In this document: piece after piece, positions 10,216 to 20,880 of the stretch
How the letters are laid out: each line of letters opens with the position of its first letter
Numbering within the stretch: position 1 is the first letter of the stretch
NCBI GenBank assembly: GCA_047967505.1
Contig: CM106540.1
Origin: Dipteris shenzhenensis
Taxonomy: Eukaryota > Polypodiophyta > Polypodiopsida > Gleicheniales
Reading direction: 5' to 3' (one strand)
Length of the DNA stretch: 64,000 bases
The notes under the pieces: generated by a model
The model's database searches: none
What the model was told of the DNA's origin: nothing
Seen by the model: the letters and a program-made list of their open reading frames with translations, nothing else
Position numbers and translations under genes: made by a program

Positions 10216-11692
10216 CTTCTACGACTAATCCTCGCTGCCTTCCACACTCCCTTCTGCACTCCCTTCTGTGCTCCCTTCTGTGCCTCCTTCCTCATCTTCC
10301 TCGTCGTCTTGTGCATGGGCCTGTAAACAAGGGACAACATATATCAATGTATGAAAAATCAAATCTTTACTTATAATTTTGGCATTATTTAATTACTTTC
10401 AAATACCAGGGGGGCCGCTCCAGTAGCTCGGGTATACTGCTCCTCAGTAATCAACCCGTCATCATAGAAGTGCCTCCATGTATCTCCTCTGCGATGGTGG
10501 CGGTGGTAGGCTGTCTCCACTAGAGTAGGGTATCTGCCCACGATCTCAAGCTGCATGACCGCGACACACTTTGTGGAGGGATTAGTACAAAGAAACAACC
10601 AACCTCCTAATGAACTACATAAGCAATATAATTTGAGATCGATACTTACAAATTGGGCCTCCCATGATTCAACACCCCCTGCTCCAAAATGCGCGCTTCC
10701 ATATTCCTCCATCTGGATCCTTCATGCCTCCACGTGCTGCAGACTGGGGTTCTCCCTCGTTGGCTTCATTGCCTTCTTCCACTCACGCTTGTGAGTGGTG
10801 TGGGGCGGGCCCCTTAGTGGTTGACCTGCCTCAAGCCTGGCAAGCTCCGCTAGTGCCTGCCTCTTAAGCGAAGATCTTTTATTGCTAAGTATCGTAACAA
10901 TCTTTGACTTTCCCCATTTATCTGTGAACTGGCGATTGGGGGGGTTAGGATACCTAGAGCGAACAATAGCGAGGGTCTCATCAGCCAACCTCTTTGGGTG
11001 GTCTTTATAGTGGATAAAGCAATCTCTGTAATTGTTAGCAATTACAGAGCGCATGAAGGCCATGATGTCCTTCCCCCGCGCATCCATCAAGATGTCTCCT
11101 GTCTAAGTGATGTCATAATAAATCGTACCATCACCTAGAGGCACGTCTAAATCATCTGAATCATCATCTTCCTCACCGCCACATGGCCCAAAGCACTGTG
11201 CCATGCATCCCCCACCGCTCTCCCTGCTACTAATCCTACTACCCTGTCGTGTCGAGCTCGTACGCTGGCCACTCGTAGCTGGGGACTGCACGGGACTACG
11301 TTGACCACTCGTAGCTAGAGAACCGAGTCTCGACAGTTGGGGAGTACGTCGATGGCTCACCGAGATAGAAGGACCTCCTGACGGCATGGGGGAAGGGGCA
11401 TAAGATGGGATGGCAGAAGGGACATAAGACGGCATGGGGGAAGGAGCATAAGATGGTACGGGGGAAGGGGCATAAGAAGGGGCATAAGACGGCTCTGCTG
11501 ACTCTGCTGGGGTGATCTCAGGCGGTGTGGGGTGGCTTGGAGTCTATAGTGCCGACTCCTGGGGAGTGTTTAGAGTACCTGTCATATACCCGTATAACTC
11601 TGCAGGACTAGGAGGGTGCCCTAAAAGGTTATATAAGTCCTTCCAAATAGATTCCCGGGGATCAGGTGAGCTAGAAGCGCTTCCTGGCCACA
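10216..11692 (-). pseudogene. Transposase_24-type gene of CACTA-2 copy 1
   Basis: The gene starts at ATG 11692 (MWPGSASSSPDPRESIW). It has a Pro/Ser repeat region (PSYAPSPMPS type), an acidic patch (EEDDDSDDLDV), the core KDIMAFMRSVIANNYRDC, RYPNPPNRQF and EYGSAHFGAGG, a GTAAGT donor after AQF, and an exon with HHRRGDTWRHFYDDGL. The terminal exon (about 10222-10322) has an acidic EGS-repeat tail ending EGSED. Stops at 11544-11546, 11103-11105 and 10722-10724 replace CAG, CAG and an Arg codon of copy 4, all fitting C-to-T change on the coding strand. The protein presumably binds the TAGACGCG-type motifs. Confidence 0.8.
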
Positions 11693-11769
11693 TGTTGAAT
11701 TGGAAAAAAGGAAAAAAATCTATTACTGATGAGCTGAGAAGAAAGGAGAAGAGAAGAGAGGCTTACTGT

Positions 11770-12015
11770 CAGAGCGCGTCTATAGACCCGTCTGATTTAC
11801 GCGTCTATAGACGTGTCTAACAGAGTGTCTAACAGAGCGTCTAACAGAGCGTTTAACAGAGCGTCTAAAAGAGCGTTTAACAATGCATCTAACAGAGCGT
11901 CTATAGATGCATCTGTGTGTGTCTGCAACAAGCCAGACGCGTGGTTAGACGCGCCTGTAGATGCGCTTTTAGACGCGCCCTGAGACGCGCCTATAGACGT
12001 GCTCAGATAGACGAG
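11770..12015. repeat. Internal motif array on the minus-gene side (CACTA-2 copy 1)
   Basis: Dense GCGTCTAACAGAGCGTCTA-type repeats upstream of the minus-strand gene, including the palindrome CGTCTATAGACG near 11803-11814. With the array at 12420-12540 it brackets the divergent promoter region. Confidence 0.75.
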
Positions 12016-12419
12016 ATTTCTAAAAAGTCGAAAAGGACGTTGCGCCCAACACAAAAACGTGACACTCATACCTAGATCCTACACTTCCTGGATACGAGAA
12101 AGTACAAAACTGGAGAGAGCAAACTTCCAAACAAGATCAACTTCAAAAAGACTTACTTGGATAAAGGTATGGAAGGTTCTTCTTTCTTTTTCAAACTTGC
12201 TTCTTCTCCTTGTTCGTCCTCCTCTCCTTTAAGCTTAGAAGTAAGTATAGGTACGGTCCCTTTCTCTTGAGTGAAAGCTTGGAAGTAAGTATGGGAGGCT
12301 CTCTCTTAAGCTTCGAATCTATGGTTCTACTAATAAAGAAGGAAGGAAGCCGCACCCAAAGTTTAAGTAATGTAAAGAAAAGCAAAGCGAGCGGCATGCC
12401 GAAAAGCAGGTTTAAAAGC
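12016..12419. promoter_or_regulatory. Divergent intergenic region of CACTA-2 copy 1
   Basis: About 400 bp between the two motif arrays and the two divergent genes. It contains a local repeat, CTTGGAAGTAAGTATGGGAG and AAGCTTAGAAGTAAGTATAGG, with possible GTAAGT donor sites on the plus strand. No confident TATA box was identified. Promoter activity is inferred from position. Confidence 0.4.
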
Positions 12420-12540
12420 CGTGTCTATAGTCACGTCTACTAGCACGTCTAAATACACAGAGTAGACGCGCATTTAGATGCACCGTTAGACGCGATGTTA
12501 GACGCGACTATAGACGCGGCGATAGACGCAACACAGAGTT
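12420..12540. repeat. Internal motif array on the tnp2 side (CACTA-2 copy 1)
   Basis: About ten TAGACGCG-type words within 120 bp, ending just before the tnp2 leader. This is the same motif family as at the element ends. Confidence 0.75.
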
Positions 12541-12591
12541 TAAATTAAACATTTGAAGAAGAGCAAATTTGGTGGGTTGTTTGTTTGTAGG

Positions 12592-15500
12592 ATGTCTCCA
12601 TCTTCAACAAGTAGCTCTAGTGAGGATGAATCCCTCCGTATCCACCATCGCAAAATGTGGTTGGAGCAAAAAATCAAATGTCTGTGTGATCGATGTCGAG
12701 GAAACATGTATCGTGCACGCAGGATTACACTCAATCATATCTCAAAGTATGGAGAATAGGATGTGACCGTAAACAGGATAAGGGTTTGTAAGTTAAGGTT
12801 GATTGAGATACCTATGGGTGTTCATATGTTTGAGTTATGATCCCGTTTTAATTTGATACAGGATGCAGTGCCACACCCACACATGTTACCCTATGCCCGT
12901 CGTGAGGAGGCGAAGCATCGGCGATATGAGGTGGGATCTTCAGGAGGGACCGTTACGGATGCATGGAGTGATGGTGATAGTAGCCCTCCGCCATTACCTC
13001 ATGAAGCCATGGAGGAGGAGGTGTTTGATTATATGGTGCGGGATTTATATGTCCATCAAGGGAGGGATAATAGCATGGAGCAGGATGATCTTTTTACTGC
13101 AGCATCGATTCCACTGTTTGAGGGGTGCACATTCTCTGTTCTACGTGCCTCCCTTGAGTTACTAAACTTGCAAACCATCTATGGATGGAGCAATGCAAGT
13201 TTGAATGCATTACTCTAGTAAGCTTTAAAGTCGATTTTGCAAACATGGTGAATTATGCTAGTGGGTCAATTACTCGAATGCTTTTCCTCATTTATGGTCT
13301 TCGCGTGTAGGCGATTGTGTAAAATCCTTCCAAGGGAGAATAAATTACTGACCTCAAGAGATATGGCAAGGCAACATGTGACCTCTCTTGGAGGATTAGA
13401 TTACAAGCGCATCCATGCATGTGTCAACGATTGCGTTTTGTTTTGTGGACTACATAAGGATGCAAGAGAGTATCCTACTTGTGGAGAGGCAAGATATAGA
13501 GCAGATCTCAAAACCTTGGACGTGCCTCGTAAGGTATTGCAACATTTTCCCATAATCCCTCGCATCCAACATATGTTCAAGTGCAAATCTATTGCAGAGC
13601 TCATGTCATGGCATTCCTCCCATCAATCAACCGATGGCAAGTGGAGAACTCCCGCGGACTCTCCTGCGTGGAAGCATATTGAAGACACATGGCCAAGCTT
13701 CAAGGAAGAACCTAGGAGCTTGAGACTTGGATTGGGTATGGACGGTGTGAACCCATTTGGTCTCAAAAGCACGTCTTACAGTGTATGGCTAGTGGTATTG
13801 GTGAATTACAATCTTCCACCCTCTATGGCTATTAAGAAAGGACATGTCATGCTGTCCCTTCTAATTCCAGGGAAACATAAAGTCAAAAACCCTGATGTTT
13901 ATTTGGAGCCTTTGATTGATGAGCTAGAGATACTTTGGAGAGGTATCGAGGTGCATGATGTGAGCAGGCCTCCCTCATCACGAGACTTCAACTGCAAAGA
14001 AGTCTTGATGTGGACGATGCATGACTTTCCAGGCTATGGCGAGTGTTCAGGTAAGCATTGCATTTTTTAATTATGAATAGGCAAAGGACGTGGCACCCTA
14101 AACCCACCTTCCACTCTTAATTGCATCTATTGTTCAGGTCTCACTACATCGGGTTACCATGCATGTCCTGTTTGTGGTCCTTCGCTAGTTGCCTCACGGG
14201 CAGACGCATTGAATAAGGTCATCTATGAGAATCACCATCGATTTCTCCCACCTGATCATCCTAGATATGTTGCCCCTTGGAATGAAGTTCTCCCACAATC
14301 ACTCACTACGGGAGATTGGATGAGAATTTGGGATGGTTCCACGACTCCTCCACCACTTGGCATGAGCCGGTAAGGGTTTGTAACTATTGGCTGGACGTAA
14401 AGATTAGCTATATTGGTTGAAAGTAAAGATTGCATGCTAACACTTTATTTTCTTTAGATACTCCATCTTTTATCATTTACCATATTGGTCCCACCTCAAG
14501 ATCAATCACCTGCTTGATCCCATGCATATCTTCAAGAATGTGGCATCTACCATTTGGGAGCATTTGAATGGAACATGAGATTCGGCAGGCATAAGGGAGG
14601 ATCTACGTACCACAGGGAGGATGCGTGAAGCTTGGCCTCAAGAGAGACCAAATGGGCGTGTTTTTTTACCTCGTGCACCGTGGATGTTATCAAAGCTAGA
14701 GATGGCGACGGTGAAGTGCGCTATTACTACAATTCGTACTCCCACTGGATGCATGAGGTGTTTGAAGGGAGCCTTTACAAAGAGCAAGAAAAGAGGTGTA
14801 GAGCAATTATATGGCTTGAAATCTCATGATTGGCACAAGATGCTCCAAGTAAGTATTTGATATTCATAATATCTTTTTCCTTTCAAATTTATGAGTGAAT
14901 AGCTATAAGCAACTAATCAACCACCTCCTCGCGGGTTCAGTTCATACTACCTACTAGCATTCTCGGGGGGGTCACTATGTATAAACCCTCTATATCACGT
15001 ACGTTCAAGGCCTATATTTAAAGTCCCTTATCTGTAAAAAATTTCATTAATAAAATGTACCCCTTTTCTATACAAATCTGTAAATTTTTTCCAAAACTAT
15101 TTTAAATAATCCCTTATGTATATTTATTTCTGTAAATTTTAGAAATAAAAAAAATCCTTCTGTTGAACTCACGTGATAGGGTTACATATGATGAGTGACC
15201 CCCCCGAGCTAGCATTTCACGTAGTGCATCAAAGGACGTGAAAAATTGTATTTACAAGATGGGCGAGCTTGTGAGGTATGTGAGCTCAAAGGAAATAGCT
15301 CCCGCCACACTTGAGAAGAGCTTGAGAATGCTCGAGTTATGTCAGTGGAGGCAGTTTGTTTAGTGGAGGAGACATTTCCACATTGAATTTCTATTCTCAC
15401 AAGCCAACTACATCTCATAGTACATTTGGTGGATGAGATTGCTATATGCGGTACTATACATGCACGATGGTTGTTCTTCCTCGAGTGCTTCATGAAGACC

Positions 15501-16845
15501 TTGAAGGGCTTCGTGAGACAAAATGCAAGACCCGAAGGTAGCATGGCCGAGCGTTGGTTGGTACAAGAGTCACTTGTATATATTTCTGAGTTTCTTGTTG
15601 ATGTGGATAGCTCTCTCCCACGACTATGGAGAGATGATGAAGACCTAAGGATGACCTCTATTATGCCTCAAGGAAAAGGACACAACAAAGTAATAGACAC
15701 GGAGTTGCATAATAGTATCAACCTCTTTTGCATGCTTAATAGTGATGTGATGAAAAGATGGGTGACAAGATACGAGGATGCAAAGGCAAGAAGACAAGAA
15801 GAAAGGGCCCTCTTTTGTACACACCACGGATCTCGTGTGCCATACCCTCAGCATCTAAGAGCACTTCCAAAGAATATTCATGTGGATTGGCTACTTGATG
15901 AAATGGAGAAAGCAGAGAAAGACGAGGGGATGCATATCACAATGGAAGAATGGGACTATGCTAGGGGATGCATGAGCAAGGTCGGTATATAGAATGTTAT
16001 GCATAAGTTAGGAGCCTTTTATAATTTAGATTGCTTATTTAATTGATTTTTTCTTGGTGTAGTGCACTATGTTCAATGCTATATGGTGTGAGGGCAAGCA
16101 TTTTTGAACACAACAGATTGATGATAAGAGAAACACACAAGATTGCGGCGTCATTGCTAGCTTTGAGGGAGCCAATGGAGCCATGGATGATTAATATTGT
16201 GGCATAATCCAAGATATCATTATGCTTGACTTTTGACGCTTCTTTGTGTATGTTTTGGATGTAAAGTGGTTTAAGGACGTGGTGGAAAGAGGCCCAAATG
16301 CAACAATCAAACGCCATGCAAGTGGCTTTGTAACTATTGACTCCACAAAGTTTTGGCAAAGTAGGAAGGACACACTAGTACTACCGCAACAATGTGAACA
16401 TGTACTGTGCACACACATAAAAATACTCGCTTTTAAATATTTGATGCAAGAAAAGTAACATGATTATATTTGTGTTTGAATTAGGTTGTCTATCAACCAA
16501 TGGTGGATAATAATAGATGGTGGCATGTCATACCTATTATGCCACATTCCAAAGTGATGTATAGTACATTTACTAATATGGAGCGTATGGAGGATGATCA
16601 TGGCCATGGACATGATGATGATCGTGATACAAGAGAGGAGGATGATCATGAGATAGGAGATATAGATATTGAGGCCATTACCCGTGAGGATGAGCCTACC
16701 ATTGGAGATGCTGATTTCAATGAGCACATGAGTGGCACAAGTAGTAGTGGGTTGAATGTATTTGTAGATCTAAACACTTGTTTGGATTTTGAAGTAGATA
16801 GTTTGGCAAGGGTTGATCTCATTGAGGATGAGATTGAACCATAGC
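12592..16845 (+). pseudogene. tnp2 transposase gene of CACTA-2 copy 1
   Basis: Multi-exon CACTA transposase. Exon 1 (ATG 12592, after a TTTGTAG acceptor-like site) has a Cys/His cluster, CLCDRCRGNM, and a TAG at 12757 where copy 4 reads TGG. Exon 2 (from about 12862) has DAVPHPHMLPYARREE and LFEGCTFSVLRASLELLNLQ. Exon 3 (from about 13310) has the Transposase_21 core GLGMDGVNPFGLKSTS and LMWTMHDFPGYGECSG with a GTAAGC donor. Exon 4 (14138) has GYHACPVCGPS. Exon 5 has LDPMHIFKNV, then TGA near 14577. The next exon holds the MITE. A DUF4218-like region (15426-15990) has GFVRQNARPEGSMAE, and a DUF4216-like exon (16250-16845) has KWFKDVVERGPNAT, ending EIEP. Stops and the MITE make it non-functional. 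Confidence 0.85.
14962..15208. mobile_element. Complete 247-bp MITE with 15-bp TIRs and 8-bp TSD
   Basis: Both ends carry the perfect inverted repeat CTCGGGGGGGTCACT. The 8-bp target duplication CTAGCATT lies at 14954-14961 and 15209-15216. The interior is AT-rich without coding capacity. CACTA-2 copy 2 shows the empty site (CTACTAGCATTTTTCGCAGT near 29315-29334). An 8-bp duplication suggests mobilisation by a hAT-type transposase; that assignment is inference. Confidence 0.92.
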
Positions 16846-17007
16846 CCCACAATTGATATTGGCAAAACTATTTTACATATTGTCTCATTCTCCTCATCTC
16901 ACTTAATTCTTGTATATGTGGGCTTGCAAAAAATTATGTGCTTTGGTAATCATGGGCAACGTTTGGAAAGCAATGATGTACACCAAAATCTCACTTTCTA
17001 TATTCTC

Positions 17008-17270
17008 TGGAGCGCGTCTATTTACGCGTCTGATTCTCAGTGTAAACGTGCAAATAAACGTCCTAATACACGCGCAAATAGACGCGCTAATAAACGAGAT
17101 GTTAGACGGGCCCGTATTTTCTCAGGTCAGACGTGCAAATAGACGCGTTGATTTACGTGCAAATAGACGAGCTTTTAAACGTGCATGTAGATGCGCCCGT
17201 AATTTTTGTACTAAAGCAATGCCTATAAACACGCCCGCTATTTTGTGCGTCTACCAAGTGCGTCTATAGT
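17008..17270. repeat. Right subterminal array of CACTA-2 copy 1
   Basis: AATAGACGCG, AAATAGACGAG and CGCGTCTATTTACGCGTC-type words in both orientations up to the right terminal repeat. It mirrors the left array at 9611-9870. Confidence 0.8.
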
Positions 17271-17346
17271 TGCTTTGTGTTGTTGTGGGATAGGCACATG
17301 CATCTGCCTTGGTAGGGATCACCTGAAAAGTAGTCGGCATAGAAAT

Positions 17347-17943
17347 TCAACATACATCCACTTCTAGATTCTTCACAACTCCCAAGGTCTTTACCCTAGT
17401 GTTGTCAGCCAATTTGATGTGATAATGAGAGGTAGTACTAGAGTAATTTAAATTAGCATCTATGATGGTCTTCTCACTCATGACATTAATCGATGCACCT
17501 CCATCAATGTACACATTAGAAATCACTTGACCATCAATGATCACATCAACCATATGTACATCATCACCAACATCTATATCTACCTTTTGAACAATAGGAA
17601 TGGAACTTTTCTCCCTTTCCTTGTTTGACACTCTTGTGCTTGCTAGCTTTCCCCATTCTTTCCATACTTTTGGAGACAAAGCAAGTAATTGACCAACGGT
17701 GATATGAGCTTCCTTTTCTTTAAGGTCAGACAACAAGTCATAGCTTCCAATTCTTTGTCCTAAAGGAAAGTCTGACTGGCTAATTCTCCTTCTAGATGTC
17801 CTCTTTTTCTTAATACGGCATTCCTCTTTCTGATGTTCCCCATCTACTTCTTCCTTGCTTTTTTCTTCTTCTTTTGCTTTACCACGCACTTGTTTAGCCA
17901 TCAGTACCTCTGTTTCCTCATCCCTTGAAGAAGCTTCTAACAA
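17347..17943 (-). pseudogene. Gypsy aspartic protease region
   Basis: A 198-residue open stretch. A Lys/Glu-rich linker is followed by QVISNVYIDGGASINVMSEK, a retropepsin-type site in which D-G-G-A stands for the usual D-S/T-G-A, and then HIKLADNTRVKTLGVVKN. Retropepsin cleaves the gag-pol polyprotein. The stretch is in order with the zinc knuckle upstream and the RT (after the CACTA insertion) downstream. The reading frame is open, but the element is broken elsewhere. Confidence 0.85.
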
Positions 17944-17977
17944 GGATACTTGTTTTTCTTCTCCTTCTTTCTCAATC

Positions 17978-18030
17978 TAGGACACTCATGGTGATAGTGA
18001 CCTTTTTCATTACATTCACAGCAAGTGACC
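17978..18030 (-). pseudogene. Gypsy CCHC zinc knuckle
   Basis: The minus strand reads CCECNEKGHYHHEC, a perfect C-x2-C-x4-H-x4-C nucleocapsid knuckle that binds RNA. It lies in a different frame from the adjacent protease stretch, so a frameshift separates them. Confidence 0.8.
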
Positions 18031-18099
18031 CCACTCTTATCTCGAGGCCTATCCTCACTCTTTGGTGCTCTAGGTTGTCATGCATTAACCAAATGCAAT

Positions 18100-18800
18100 T
18101 TCAAATCAGCAAATTCTGCGATCTTGAAATTGGGAGATATTATGATCTAACTCAAAGGACTTTGGTACTTGAGGAGTGCCCATTACCTCCACCTTAGAAG
18201 TTGAAGTTGTTGAAGATAAAAAATAGGAATCGATCTTTAGAGAAGCCTCTTTCTTGGTCGCAATGTGAAATGCCTCCATGTATGTTGTTGGATCTTTACT
18301 CACTACTTTTGAGTGAAGACGAGGCTCCAAAGCCACAACAAATTTGCTCATCTTTAAGTGCTCCATCCCTATGAGACTTTGAGGGGCCAATGATGTAGAT
18401 GCCAAAGCTCGCAAAGCTTCCCTTTCATACTTTGTTCATAAAGTTTCATATCGGATTGCCAATGTAGAGACCATCTCACCCTCTCCTTGATAGAACCGGT
18501 CCAACTGCAACATCAAAGCATTTGGCGACTCCACTGCCCCAAATCTCTACTTCATTGCAGCCACCACTTGGTACCAATCCTCCTTGATAGAGTTCGGCAA
18601 GGCCTCATGCCAACTCAAGGCTACACCTCCAAGAAAATCAGGCAAAATCTCCGCCCTATCCTTCATGGACCATCTAGAAAGCCGGCATCCTCGAAGAAAG
18701 TCCTAAAGAAAAGACTCTGGGTCTTCCCCTTGGGTCCCTCGAAACACTGGAATATTCACCATGATGAAACACAAAAAGGAAACACCAAGATCCAAATAAT
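18100..18800 (-). pseudogene. Gypsy gag (Retrotrans_gag-like)
   Basis: Minus-strand pieces in changing frames: SWHEALPNSIKEDWYQVVAA near 18590-18545, then LQLDRFYQGEGEMVSTLAIR, then FVVALEPRLHSKV and PTTYMEAFHIATKKEASL (18106-18414). The order and spacing match the capsid part of plant Ty3-gypsy gag. Several stops, including one in the ...YETL-stop-TKYE... segment, break it. Confidence 0.7.
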
Positions 18801-20880
18801 ATCCCAAACAAGATCCCACATAGCCTTACTATACCAAGACCAACTTATTATGCATAACCACTTGTTGAAAATCTTGCACAATTTGATCCTCAACAAAATC
18901 TTCAAAAATAAGTGACCAACTAGCACCATGAAAACATTGTGTATATATGCATTCATGAATCACCCTTTTCACAATTGGAAGTGTACATAGCAGCTTCAAG
19001 ATATTGTACTCTTCATCATTTGCATAGCAAAAGAAGTTGAAAGCATTGAGAATCACCACGCCACTGTTATAGTCAAAACTACCCAAAGACTCAACTCTTC
19101 TTCACACCAAGCTACCAGTGCATGAAACAATACCCAATCTATCATTGTGCCTACTAACAACATTGTCGATTCACCAACATATTCAAGAGTGCAAACATAA
19201 AGGATATGATCATGATGATCGTGTGCTTCCGCTTACCCAAAAGCGTGGCTAAAGATAGCTTGAGCATCACCTTCACAATCTTCTAGTTCTCTTAAATGGG
19301 TTGCAATCTTTTCTAATGTAGTTCTTCCAAGCATCTCCTTTATCACATCAGAGAACACATACCTATACTAGGCATAACATGCAATCAAGTACTTCTGAGC
19401 TGCCGTTTAGTATGGTGGAATGAATCCAATACCAAATGTACCCGGTGTCTCCACCAAAAGATGTGACATGAAGTTGGGGGTAATAAACTTCATGCACCTC
19501 TTCACTTCCTACTGCTTTTGAACTGAGTGACAAAGATATTTATCATTGAGAAAGGGACATTAAAAAGAAGCTTTTATGCCAAGATATCACACCACACTTT
19601 CTTCCCTTAGATGAGAATGAAGATAGGGAGAAGGAAAGGATCAGCAGAGGCCATAATCTCAGCATAGGGAGAAGGAAAGGATGTACTCAAGCATAGGGAG
19701 AAGGAAAGGATCAGCAGAGGCCATAATCTCAGCAAGCCAGTCTGCGCCAAAGAAAAGAGCGACACATTGTTGAAAGAAGATGTTATGGCTCAACATGACA
19801 TGAATTGATATATATCGAGGAGTTTGAAGGGGCTGATTGGGTTGGATGGGTAGGTTTCGAGGAAACATTGCACCTCCTTCATAGATACCTTTACAATTAA
19901 CCCAAAACACTCTACAAACTATCATTAGACACAAAGGCCTGTAACTTTTAGTAGATACATGATATTCAAGATTCAAATACATATAGAGATGCACCTTGAG
20001 AAAATCTTCGCGCTGATATATGTTTTGTAAGAAACAAAGAAGCAGCCAAAAAGTTATGGGCAGTTTACTAAATGGGGGTAAAAACTATCATGAAAACAGA
20101 CTATTAGACACAGAGACTCATAACTTGTTGTTGTACTATCTGATTCAACGTCTAATCTTTGCGTTGATATAAGTTTCATCAAAATCGGACTACCGAGCAG
20201 AAAGTTATGAGCAAGACACTAATAGGGGTCAAATTGTCATAAAAACTGCCCTCCACCCATGCTAATTTCGCCTGAGCAAGATGCTCCCTCAAGACTCCAC
20301 CTTCATCAAAGATCCACCACTCATAGAATTCACCTAGAAGAGGGTAAGTAACTCCCTTGTTGGCTGGAGAAATGGATGGACCATTTATGTGCAATGAGCG
20401 GCTGAATAGAAAGAACTTTTAAGGCTTTAAAAGAAAGAAAAGGGAAGAGAGACTCAAGAGAGGGAATACGAATTGATCTTCATTTTCAATAGAGTGAGAC
20501 TCCACTCCAACGCAACTCAAAATAATACAAACACGAGGGAGAAGAAGAGGTTTCATACATACAAGAGGAAGCGGAAGCTCCAAGCCTACTCATAGAGAGA
20601 GAATGAAATAGAGAGAGATGGACTCAAGAGTCTGCATAAGAGAATACCTACAAGAGGGAGAGAAGGCTCATGGAAGAGGCTTTGAAGAGACTAGAGCTAC
20701 AACAACATGAGGCCTAATGGTGGAAGAGATGTTGAACAAGGGAGAGGAGGGCCCCTTTTATAGAGATTTTGTCACCCTCCTTCACCCATTTACAATTGCT
20801 CCCTGTAGATTCCTTTTCCCATCAATCACATATGCCCATATGTCACCATCCATGTCCTCTTTGGCTACTCTTGCCATGTG
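18801..20880 (-). other. Putative gypsy 5' leader and LTR-like promoter
   Basis: About 2 kb upstream of gag on the minus strand. One open stretch (18829-19086) has NAFNFFCYANDEEYNILKLL and is not recognised. At 20756-20762 the minus strand reads TATAAAA within CTCTATAAAAGGGGCC, a good TATA box, followed by a pyrimidine-rich CTCTCTC leader. LTR boundaries and a primer-binding site were not found, so the LTR call is tentative. Confidence 0.35.
19620..19740. repeat. Local direct repeat AGGGAGAAGGAAAGGAT
   Basis: Three copies of AGGGAGAAGGAAAGGAT lie at about 19626, 19667 and 19695. Two of them carry the longer extension CAGCAGAGGCCATAATCTCAGCA. It lies in the gypsy leader. Confidence 0.75.

Larger units (their letters stand above)
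9591..17287 (+). mobile_element. CACTA-2 element, copy 1 (complete ends)
   Basis: A 7.7-kb element with terminal inverted repeats CACAACAAGACAAAGCACCC (left) and TTGCTTTGTGTTGTTGTG (right), and a 3-bp target duplication GGA at 9588-9590 and 17288-17290. The termini start CACAA rather than CACTA. It contains subterminal motif arrays at both ends, a minus-strand Transposase_24-type gene, a central divergent region with more motif copies, and a plus-strand tnp2 gene carrying a MITE. It is inserted in the gypsy element. Both genes carry stops, so it is not autonomous. Confidence 0.92.
17288..18800 (-). mobile_element. Tat-like Ty3-gypsy element, gag-protease part
   Basis: The upstream half of the gypsy element split by CACTA-2 copy 1: protease (17347-17943), zinc knuckle (about 17978-18030) and gag (about 18100-18800). 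It resumes exactly after the duplicated GGA. Confidence 0.85.
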
